A stretch of 64,000 nt of DNA. Origin: Dastarcus helophoroides. Its lineage: Eukaryota; Arthropoda; Insecta; Coleoptera; Bothrideridae. The position numbers and the translations under genes were made by a program. Numbering within the stretch: position 1 is the first letter of the stretch; each line of letters begins with the position of its first letter. Shown here one piece after another: positions 1 to 9,150 of this stretch. The stretch spans positions 11,640,857-11,704,856 of the forward strand of contig CM053331.1 of NCBI GenBank assembly GCA_028583605.1. Direction: 5' to 3'. The notes below the pieces were generated by a model that ran no database searches, had not been told where the DNA came from, and worked only from the letters and a program-made list of their open reading frames with translations.

Positions 1-129
1 TATTTTGTGAAAAATGAGGCTTTATTTAGATTTTGACTTTTTTTAAAAGTTTGATTTATAATTTAGAATTCAAACCAATTTTTAAAATCTCCGCATTCTT
101 GCAATTAATTTTTCATTATTTTGAGATCT

Positions 130-2893
130 CAGGCAAACAAGCTCTTCAACAAAGCGAAGAAAACAAAACTGGTATGTGACTAGGAGGCGAACCACAACCA
201 CCGGAAACAATACAAGAAACTTATTTGCAAGAGACAAAGGGATAAATGGAGAGAATTCTGTAGTGACGTAGAGTCTACTATATCAGTTTCCCGACTGAAA
301 AAGATACTCTCTAAAGATCCAAACCAACAGGTAAGCATGATAAAGCGTACCGACGGTACATATACCAGTACACCCGCACAAACAACTTCAGAGCTCCTAA
401 ACACGCACTTTCCAGGATGCCGTGTTATACCAGGCCATAAGTGGCAAGGGCACTCAACCTCTCACCCTAGAAATAGAGACTGGGAGCTAACTGTTCAGAT
501 GGTAAATGACACAAAAGTAAACTGAGCCGTACAATCCTTTGCTCCCTTCAAATCACCCGGGTTGGACGGCATCTACCCTGCCCTGCTTTAGTGGCGAATG
601 GTGTGGATACAAAAATACCTGGTGCAAATTTTCACATACCTCGAGAATGGAGGGAAGTCAAGGTATTTTTTATTCCAAAACTGGGTAAGCCTCAAGTTGA
701 GGCTTAATCATGTCGCCCAATCAGTCTAACGTTCTGCCTACTGAAGACGTTGGAGAGGTTGTGCGGCAGATATATAAGGGATAGCCTTGATATACACTAC
801 CCCTTAAATTCAAATCAACATGCTTTTACTTCCGGCAGATCTACCGAAACTGCGCTACATTCAGTAGTTAGCAGGATCGAGAGATCGCTTGAAGTAAAAG
901 AACACACCCTGGGTGTATTTCTGGACATAGAAGATGCCTTTGATAGACCCAACTTCAATAGCATTTCTCTGGCGCTTGAGCCTAGCGATATTGAACCGGC
1001 CTTGCGGGAACTCATAGGACACATACTTGAGTGGCGAGCAATACAAGTTACAATAGGAGACTACACGATCAGAGGAATCGTAAGTAAGGGATGTCCGCAA
1101 GGGGATGTATTGTCCCCACCTATATGGTCAATCATAGCGGATGACCTTATCCGAAAACTTAATGACCGGGGTCTCGATACAATTAGCTACGCAAATGATA
1201 TAACCATTCTGCTTTCAGGTAAACACGAGGGAGTACTCTTCGAGTTAATGCAAAACGCCTTATATATAGTCGAGAAATGGCGTAAAGAACATTCCCTAGT
1301 AGCAAATCCTGCAAAGACGGAAACGGTTCTTTTTACGAATAAGGGGAAATTAGCACGACTAAAATTTCCCAAACTCATGGGAACCCAACTCGGTTTGTCA
1401 AATCAAGTGAAATACCTTGGTATTGAGCTAGACAGCAAACTAAGCTGGAAGTAGCACATTGAAAATAAATTAAACAAAGCTTACAAGATCTTCTGGCAAT
1501 ACCGTGGGGCCATCGGGGGGTCTTGGGGGTTATCCCCTAAGATAACCTTTTGGCTATACATGGCATTCATCAGACCAATTGTAAGCGACGGAGTTATAGT
1601 TTGGTGGCCAAAGACAAAGTGCATCACTATAAAACAAAAGCTAAATCACATCCAGAGACTAGCGTGTCTGGCAGTGATAGGAGCAATGAAATCCACTCCA
1701 ACAGCAGCAATGGAGAGGATCTTGTGCCTGCCACCTCTCGATATATTTTTTGGGGGGGCGACACAGGCTTCTGCTCTCAGGAGAGAGCAGGAGGAATGTG
1801 GAATGCGGTAGGTAAAACAGTGGGTCACCGGCGCATAATAGAGGGGGCGCTCCAAAAAACACCTATTCTGGGTGCGCCGATGGACCATCTACCGGTGAAA
1901 TATAACTTAAAATCCTACCGAATAAAAGTGGATGAACTACAAGCAAGGATACGAGACGTAAGTATATACACGGATGGATCGGGCACTGTAACAGGAATCT
2001 TCTAGAAAGATCTAAACTTAAATGAAAGTATTAAGTTAGATAAATACTCAACAATATTTCAAGCGGAAAAGTTGGAAATTTTATATAGCGTCGAACAAAT
2101 GACGCAACTGAACATTACAGAAAAATATATCCAAATAAAGACGGACAGCCAAGCAGCCCTTAAAACCCTGAGTAATATGAAAACAAACTCAGTGCTGGTA
2201 TGGAACTGCCTCCTAGCCTTAGAACATCTATCACAAGAGAATGCAATTGATCTAATATAGATCAAAGGACATTCTGGAAAAGAGAGAAACGAACGCGCTG
2301 ACCTACTGGCGAGGAAGGGTTCGGAGGAACAATTCGTTGGACCAGAACCAACCCTTCCCCTGGCGAGATCAACCGTAAGATCCCTACTTAACGAAGAAAT
2401 TTATCGTAAACACAAAGCCATATGGGCATCAATAACAACATGCCAACAAACTCATGCATTCATTAAAGGGCCGTGCAGGGAAAGGGCAAAACTATGCCTA
2501 CAACTCTCAAGGAATAATCTCAGGAAACTTGTAGGGATATGGACAGGTCACTGTCGATTAAACAAACACCTCCACTAAATGGGAATTATAAACGACCCGA
2601 GTTGCAGAGAATGTTTAGAGGAAGATGAGAATGTCGAGCACGTGATGTGTCACTGCCCAGCACTAGCATCAATCAGAGGATCCACGCTGGGGGACTCCTG
2701 GCCTAGTGTGGCCAGTTTGAGAGAGGCGCATCCAAGGGACGTTCTTTAGTTTCTCAACAAGGTTGGGTGGCTGAATGAATGACCAAGGACACCTCAATCA
2801 CGGAGATAGCACAATGGGCCCGGAAAAGGTGGCCTAAGTGCTGGCCTAAACTTTAGGCAACCCACAACGAATTCAGAATCCAGAATCCAGAAT
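130..2893 (+). pseudogene. Degenerate R1/I-group non-LTR retrotransposon (RT, RNase H, Cys/His tail)
   Basis: This is the second ORF of a LINE, in decayed form. In order there is a pre-RT stretch with a KSPGLDGIYPALL-like motif (about 550-590), then reverse transcriptase at 750-1454 with a degraded catalytic box (YAND at about 1189, where YADD is expected) and a GCPQGDVLSPP motif at about 1090. An RNase H domain follows at about 1960-2330 with YTDGSG, TDSQAAL and KGHSGKERNERAD motifs. A C-terminal Cys/His knuckle (CRECLEEDENVEHVMCHC) lies at about 2600-2660. RNase H together with this knuckle is usual for the R1/I groups. Several stops and frameshifts break the frame, so it is dead. The 5' end lies at or before about 130, and the endonuclease ORF is not visible here. 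Confidence 0.88.
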
Positions 2894-2894
2894 G
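2874..2894 (+). repeat. Short 7-bp tandem tail at LINE 3' end
   Basis: There are three copies of CAGAATC/G directly after the last LINE coding motifs. Short tandem units at the 3' terminus are known for several R1/I-type LINEs and are made during target-primed reverse transcription. I read this as the true 3' end of the preceding element. Confidence 0.6.
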
Positions 2895-3640
2895 GAAAAT
2901 GAAATATTCTACAGGAATATACCTAGATCAGCATACCATCCTAAACCGCCTTTTATATGCCGACGACCTAGTACGTTTTGCAGAAACAGAAGACGATATA
3001 CAAAGACACATGTATAACTTACAAAATGTATGCCAAGAATACAACATGAAAATATCAACAAATAAGACTAAAACTATGGCCTTCTCATCTAAATACCTAG
3101 TCAGAAAAAAGTAGTTGTAAATAAGACAGTATTGGAGTACGTTAAGCATTTTAAATATTTACATTACGATGATGATCGAAATAATGACGGAAAAACTTAA
3201 TAAATTCACCCATATTCGCGGAACTATTAGTATAACACTAAAAAAAGAAAACAAGGAAAGATAAGCAAATAAAATTTTATAAGACGAGAGCTGTCCCAAC
3301 CGTCTTATATGGTAGCGAAACATGGACAATGACAAAAAAAAAAGACAGTAGAATACAAGCACAAGAGATGAAATTTCTTAGGATAGTGACAGTTTGCACA
3401 AGACTGGATAGAATATGAAATAGAGATATAAGAACAGAGTTAAACTTCTTTGACATAAACGATAAAATAACAGAAAGTGGAAAGAACATGTAGAACGAAT
3501 GAATGAAAAAAGGTTGCCTGCCAAAGCACGATTTTATAGATGTATTGGAAGAAGAAGTATTGGTAGGCCAAGAAAAAGATGGGTATCGTAACAGGCAATA
3601 ATGCCTGAAACCTGAAGTGAAGAAGAAAAAGAAAAATTGC
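2895..3640 (+). pseudogene. 3' fragment of a second LINE reverse transcriptase
   Basis: The reading frame at 2899-3114 contains the RT catalytic box LLYADDLVRFAETEDD, followed by an STNKTKTMAF thumb-like segment. After frameshifts, the segments VPTVLYGSETWTMTKK, QEMKFLRIVT, HVERMNEKRLPAKA and GRPRKRW appear up to about 3590. These are the usual C-terminal landmarks of insect endonuclease/RT LINEs with no RNase H. The copy is 5'-truncated directly against the tail of the previous LINE, and its 3' end (GAAGAAGAAAAAGAAAAA) runs into the microsatellite at 3655. It is not functional. Confidence 0.82.
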
Positions 3641-3654
3641 ACTTTTTGAACTCC

Positions 3655-3913
<259 letters not shown>

Positions 3914-3914
3914 C

Positions 3915-3930
3915 GCGCGCACGTGCGCGC
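3915..3930. repeat. 16-bp perfect GC-alternating palindrome
   Basis: GCGCGCACGTGCGCGC is a perfect palindrome of alternating purines and pyrimidines with a central CACGTG. It directly abuts the AC/TC microsatellite. It is a candidate Z-DNA-forming stretch and stands out in DNA that is otherwise very AT-rich. No function can be shown. Confidence 0.7.
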
Positions 3931-4642
3931 TTTCAAAAAATGGCCAATAGTAAATTTTTGTTACTTTTGGCGGTATCGAAAATTGTTGTAAGAAATATTA
4001 GTTTCCAAAGACAAAAAACAAAATTTTAGTTAATTTTCTAAAAATTAAGCAAAACAACTTACAAATAAAGGTTAAACACAAGAAAATAAAGATATATTTC
4101 GTAACAACAATAAGTGTTTAAACTAAAACATCATCATCAAACATCAAAGGCATTACCACCTGCTTCAGTGCAAATTTCTACTATCTTCATATTTCTCTAT
4201 AAGCATTTCGTCTCTGCAGTTTTATTTTCTGAATTTTAATGCATATGCAGATAGGTTTAAACATTTATCAAATTCATGATTTGAAAGACAGATACCGGTT
4301 TCTTAGGTCTCCTCAATTTGGCATACCCAACTCGAACCTAACAAATGCTCCATTTGAAAGTATACACTAAAAGGTTACAAATGTTCTCAAAAACGTAATT
4401 TAATCGTCTGTGCTGTCTGGAGGGAATAAAAAGTGGATGACTGAAAAGAATTGAAAAAAAATCATCTTAGTGATGATACCTATCAAAACAAATATTATTG
4501 TTAATTTGTCAATAATAGGGAATTAACTAACGTTTTCACTTTTCTTGTCAAGTTTTGATTAAAAATAAATTTTATTTCAATATTTCAAACCATTCTCTCT
4601 GGCGTTTTCGCAAGAATCACAAATTTCCAAGTATATAGCTAT
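3931..4642. other. AT-rich intergenic DNA, nothing recognised
   Basis: No reading frame, RNA gene or repeat family that I recognise is visible here. Confidence 0.6.
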
Positions 4643-4800
4643 CTGTAGAAGAATCTCTAAAACAGCTCCAACAACTATCCTGCAAGCAAAACATACCCAG
4701 AATACAATAATGCACACGTTTAAAGAGCTACCTTATTGCAGTTCAAGTCTTTTCTGCTTGCATAATAGTTGTTGGAACTGTTTCATAGTTTCTTCTACAG
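4643..4800. repeat. Inverted-repeat (foldback) MITE
   Basis: The arms at 4643-4687 and about 4757-4800 are imperfect reverse complements. They share CTGTAGAAGAA at the outer ends and CCAACAACTAT inside, around a spacer of about 70 bp. The whole can fold into one hairpin. There is no coding capacity, and I could not define a clear target duplication. Confidence 0.65.
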
Positions 4801-4971
4801 ACCGCTTTCAAATGTTACTGAAAATAAATTAAAATTTTTAATTATGGCTTTTTGTAGTTCTAAGCTATATTTTTAAATAATATTTTTCGATAATACCGAA
4901 AAAAAACAGCAGTATACTGTAGAGCATTTTCTAGAATTTTCAAATGATTAAACTTACTGTATTAAAAATAC

Positions 4972-5322
4972 TGTAACGCAATGTAAATAGATGAAATAGG
5001 ATTTAGAATAGAATTGTAGAATTTAGTAAATAAAAAAAGTTTCTAGAAGGTTCTGATAAGGGGAAAGCGGCCGCGATAACGAAACAAACGGCAGATAAGC
5101 GTTCCAGAAATTTCGGCATTCGATAAGCCTTATCTGCCGAAAATTCTGGAAGAACGCGGGCCGAAACTATAAAAAGGCGGTCAGTTTTCCCTCGAGTCAG
5201 TCAGTTAGAATCAGTGCAATTAGTGAGTTAGTAGAAGTGAGTTAATTGTAAATTGTTGAGTTCAGTAATAAAGTGGGTCTTATTCGATAAGTGTAATCAA
5301 TCGAACCGATAAGCCCGTAACA
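4972..5322 (+). mobile_element. Solo LTR, copy 1 (351 bp), with complete promoter
   Basis: The element starts TGTAACG and ends CCCGTAACA, and it is flanked by a 4-bp direct duplication ATAC (4968-4971 and 5323-5326). It contains TATAAAAA (5168), an Inr TCAGT centred on 5199 and AATAAA (5267), so U3-R-U5 can be read directly. Three related copies lie at 6045, 36013 and 44385. The 4-bp duplication and TGT...ACA ends point to a Ty3/Gypsy or Bel/Pao type LTR element. No internal region, primer-binding site or second LTR is present, so this is a solo LTR left by recombination. Confidence 0.85.
5041..5199 (+). promoter_or_regulatory. LTR promoter: three heat-shock elements, GATA sites, TATA, Inr
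   Basis: There are three perfect alternating triplets of the heat-shock element: TTCnnGAAnnTTC at 5041-5053 and at 5102-5114, and GAAnnTTCnnGAA at 5139-5151. GATAA occurs at 5055, 5075, 5094, 5122 and, inverted, at 5129. The outer arms CGGCAGATAAG (5089-5099) and CTTATCTGCCG (5129-5139) are perfect inverted repeats. The TATA box starts 17 bp after the last HSE, and the Inr A is 31 bp from the TATA box. This layout is what would be expected of an HSF-driven promoter; activity is inferred only. Confidence 0.7.
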
Positions 5323-5326
5323 ATAC

Positions 5327-6040
5327 AGAGAATAATTCCGTTTTCAATAATATAAGATCAAATAGGAATTTTCATAAAAAATGACTTTCTGTCGTAAATC
5401 CACAAATAAAAAAGAAACCCCTATTCAGTACTCTATCTTGGGACAAACTGAATGTCTATATTTTAAAATTTTAATAAAAAAATATTTTAATAGTAGTGAA
5501 TTATCTGGAACAGCCATTCGAATATATAGTAGGCTTGTGCCTAATAACGCTTATATCAGGCAAGCAGTGGGCATTACTAATATCGCGTAAAATATTGTAT
5601 GTATTTATGTCTCTTTTGTTTAAGATGCCTAATTATTGATAAAAACAAATAACTGATGGATAAGGAATGGACTAAGAAGCATCTGGTTCCAGATTTGGGC
5701 AGTGTGAAATGCACTAAAATTTGGTACGCGTGTATGAAGAAAGATAAATATTTTAACTGTCCTGAAGGCTGTATCTCATTGGATGTAATAAAATTGTTCG
5801 GTTACTGTGATTTGCATTAGAAAACTAGTTTATTTAATACTATTTCCTTGATTCTTTCTGTTTGGACGTTATTTGGCTCAGTGGTGCTTAATAACGCCCA
5901 ATGACGTAGTTTTCTTTTTTTCAATTTAAATGAAAAAAATGTTGCTTTTTTATTCCGTCAAAGTCGATTTTTTTTGTAAAATATACATGTGTTTGATTTG
6001 CAATAATGATAGTTTATATTTTAATGGTAACCGTTGTTAA
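5327..6040 (+). other. Spacer between two solo LTRs with two small unidentified frames
   Basis: Two short open frames are present: 5381-5590 (69 codons) and 5656-5820 (54 codons, with four Cys among Lys-rich sequence). I recognise neither family, and both are short enough to be chance or relics. The segment is not the internal region of the flanking LTRs, because each LTR has its own 4-bp duplication. Confidence 0.4.
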
Positions 6041-6044
6041 ATAT

Positions 6045-6396
6045 TGTAGCGAAATGTAAATTATAAAATTTAGAACGTAAGAATTTTTTTTAGAAAGATC
6101 TGATACGGGAAAGCTGCTGCGATAATGAAGCAAACGGCAGATAAGCGTTCCAGGAAATTCGGCAAGCGATAAGCCTTATCTGTTGGATTTTTCTAGAACC
6201 CGGAAGCGAGAACTATATAAGGCGGTCGCCTTTCCCTCGAGTCAGGCAGTTAGTCAGTGTAGTAAATTAATGAGTTAGTAGTTAGAAGTCAATAAATGAG
6301 TTAATTATTTAGTTGTAGTGTTCCGAGTTTAGTTTAGAAATGAAGTGTGTACAATTCAACAAGTGTTAATATCATTCGAACCGATAGCCCCCAACA
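6045..6396 (+). mobile_element. Solo LTR, copy 2 (352 bp)
   Basis: It starts TGTAGCG and ends CCCAACA, with ATAT duplicated on both sides (6041-6044, 6397-6400). It has the same order of parts as copy 1: GATA-containing inverted repeat, TATATAAGG, a GTCAGGCAGT start region, and the conserved end ATTCGAACCGATA. The heat-shock triplets are mutated here, leaving pairs such as TTCTAGAA. It lies in the same orientation as copy 1, about 720 bp downstream. Confidence 0.85.
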
Positions 6397-6491
6397 ATAT
6401 TAAATAAAGATATGAGATAATTAAAAATTACTTAGATATCACCTTATGGCATTTAACTAAAAATAGATTAAATGTTTTTTTACACTGAAAA

Positions 6492-7545
6492 CAGGGCCGG
6501 AGCTTAGACAGACAGGACCCCGCGGCAAAGTAAATTTCGGGGCCGTATTTCTCAATTATGTTTATTAGACTTATTTAATAATTTTTTAAGAATACTCGAG
6601 ACAGAGTAAATTTTTTATTAGGTGAATAAATGAAAAAAATAAATGAATAGATAAATAATTTGTTTATTTTTAAACCTAACAATATGTATTAGTTGCTCTC
6701 GATATAAAACATTAAATTTAGGATCATTTTTCACTTGATCTCATTATCAATGCGTTTTCATGCGCAAGTAACAATTGCTAAAATATATTTCGTCTCGTTT
6801 TTACAGAAACGAATTGATTAATCACTTTATCAAAATCAATTGCACACACCCTTTGAATTTGATAGATAATAATGACAAATTGCTAAGTCTTTCTTGTTGC
6901 ATTGTGCTCCGCAAGTAGTTTTTAATAAATTTTAATTTTGAAAACTATCTCTCTGAGGTAACTGGAACCGTAAGAAACATGTCAAGAGCTGTACAAACAT
7001 CTGGATAGTTTTCTGCATAATTAGAAAAGTGCCAACTCTTTGGCATCTTTCATGAGATTGATTTTTTTTTCTGAAAAGGTTGATCTAACAGAAAGCAATT
7101 GAGAGGAAAAATAAGATGACACATCGTCCGCAAATGTTTTGGAGAGTTTATCAGGTGCTTTTTTTAATTTACTTTTTAGTGCATTTGTTTAAAATTCCTC
7201 GAAGTAAATTTTGACTTTACTTTATTATATTTTTTTTTTCAATTTTCCACTTGTCACAAATCTCGGAAACATCTTTCAGCAGTGAATCAATTTGATCTCT
7301 TAATGTCTTATACTCAACAAAGCTTTATATATCTAACCAAGGGCAAAGTAAAATTTTTCCATTTTTAACGCGTCCTCATGCAAATTGATAATTACCAAAA
7401 TTTTCACTTGAAAAAGAAGAAGAAACACAAAATTGAAATTTTCATTTTTTCTATCACTAGCGCACTTTTTGGTTTTTTCGGTCCATTTTTTCTTCCAGAG
7501 GCCCCAGGACATTGTTCTGATTGCTCCTAGATACATCCAGCCCTA
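6492..7545 (-). pseudogene. hAT transposon relic with transposase C-terminus
   Basis: The terminal inverted repeats are CAGGGCCGGA and, inverted, TAGGGCTGGA (8 of 10 match). An exact 8-bp duplication ACTGAAAA flanks them (6484-6491, 7546-7553), as expected for hAT. On the minus strand, fragments of the C-terminal dimerisation region survive: DMFLTVPVT followed by FSKLKFIKNYLRSTM, QQERLSNLSLLSI and, after a frameshift, CAIDFDKVINQF. This most resembles the ZMYM1-like hAT group. The element is only about 1.05 kb and frameshifted, so most of the transposase has been deleted. Confidence 0.8.
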
Positions 7546-7553
7546 ACTGAAAA

Positions 7554-7951
7554 TGAAAAACAGAAATCGAAATATAAAGGACCAAATTTAAATATAGATA
7601 AAAAACTGAAAATAAAATTATAAGATAAAATTTAAAGATCTGAAAAAATGTTACGCTGTCGCAGCATTGGATATCGATTTTTCATTTCCATTAAAAGTCG
7701 TCGACAAAGTTAAACATGAAATGAGGAAATTAAATAAAGCAGGGAGGATACAAAACTTCCACAACCCAGAGAGAACCTTCACATTGGGGACGCTCTAGAT
7801 GAAAAATTTGCCAGGGTTGCCAGATGTCCGGATTTCTCCCAAACTGCTCGCTAATTAAACAAAATGTTCGTGTACGGAATTAAAGGACGACCGAACATAG
7901 AGTTGTTCGGTAATTTGGAGTAAGCCGAAAAATATAACTGACACTAATCTA
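7554..7951. other. AT-rich DNA, nothing recognised
   Basis: No feature can be supported in this stretch. Confidence 0.5.
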
Positions 7952-8740
7952 GAAAACCTTGTTTTTTGGCAGGTAAAAATTATTTTCGGGGGCTGAAGTA
8001 TGAAAAATTTAAAGAAATATATTGAATGGAGACCTTTTTCTTGGATTGCTAAAAATTATTTTAGCAGGTTGAAGTGGTAGGGAAAATATAAAAAAAAATA
8101 TTAAGTGACAACCTTGTTTTTTGGTTGTCAAAAATTATTTCCAAAGCTGCTGAAGTTTATTCCTATTCTAAACACGAAAGGAAACATGAGGATGACGAAC
8201 TGGACCTTTTGAAACCAGTCAGTTATGAAAGAGAAGACGATTCACCAGAAGATAAAGGAGAAGGTTATGATAATTGAATAACACTACCTACCGCAAAAGG
8301 CTAAAAAGTTAGTCAAATCAGAAATGATGGAAGACAAAGAAGCGAAAATGGCCTGAATGACTACAAATTTCTTCATGCAGAACATCTTAAAAATGACGAC
8401 CTCTTTTTTTGACTATCAAAAATTATTTCGGAAGCTCCTGAAGTAAAATTATATTAACCGAAGACCTATTCTTATTCTAAATACAGAAGAAGACATGAGG
8501 ATGACGAACTGGACCTTTTGGAATCTGTCAGCTATAAAAGAGAAGACGATTCATCAGGGGATAAAGAAGATGATGATAATAATGACAGTTTAATAACACC
8601 ATCCAATGCCTGAAGGATCAAAAAGCAAGTCAAATAAGAACTGATGGAAGTCAAAGAAGCGAAAGTGGCCTAAATGACCACAAATTTACCCATACAGAAC
8701 ATCTTAAAAATAATCAAATAGCTAAAGACATTCATCTTGA
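7952..8740 (+). repeat. Complex tandem repeat with decayed coding-like segments
   Basis: A unit of about 76-78 bp with the core CAAAAATTATTTC begins near 7952, 8030, 8107 and again near 8396. A longer unit (about 8160-8402 and 8463-8713) is repeated at about 75-80% identity by eye. It reads as acidic, Lys-rich peptide (for example REDDSSGDKEDDDNNDSLITP) with frameshifts. The protein family is not recognised; a MADF/BESS-like or transposon accessory protein is possible but unproven. Confidence 0.55.
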
Positions 8741-9150
8741 GATCCTACACTTGCTTCAAGACCACCAGCATCATAACTAAGGAATTTGCCCTAAATGCGG
8801 CAATAACATGCTGAGGAAAGTTTCAGGGTCTGTTGATGAAGAAGGCAAGTTAAAATCCACATAAATGATCGGAAACCATTGACTGCCAGAGGAACGAAGT
8901 TCAGTCTTCATAGGATCAGAAGTGGTAACCTTCCCAATAATTACATATTGGTTAATAGCCAATGGTAGATAACAGATCGATGAGCTTGACCAGAATGAAG
9001 AACAATTCTCTCGCTGATGTTTACATAGCTAGATGCTCACCTTTCATTGTGCGAGATATAAATTCTAAGTCAGCGCAATTAAGGGCTTCTCAAGAAGTAA
9101 AATACTGGACGAGTAAAATTCTTAATGAGGCGAGAAGGAGAAAAAGATAA
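8741..9150 (+). other. Decayed coding-like stretch, unidentified
   Basis: Following the tandem repeat, the plus-strand frames give CPKCGNNMLRKVSG, which resembles half of a zinc ribbon (about 8790-8830). A 62-codon frame at 8962-9150 ends in a basic tail. It is probably the remainder of the mobile element represented in the tandem repeat. I cannot name it. Confidence 0.3.

Noticed and set aside
4972..6396. Copies 1 and 2 as the two LTRs of one element with the 720-bp spacer as internal region
   Set aside because: Each copy has its own 4-bp duplication (ATAC and ATAT), and the spacer lacks gag, pol, a primer-binding site or a polypurine tract.
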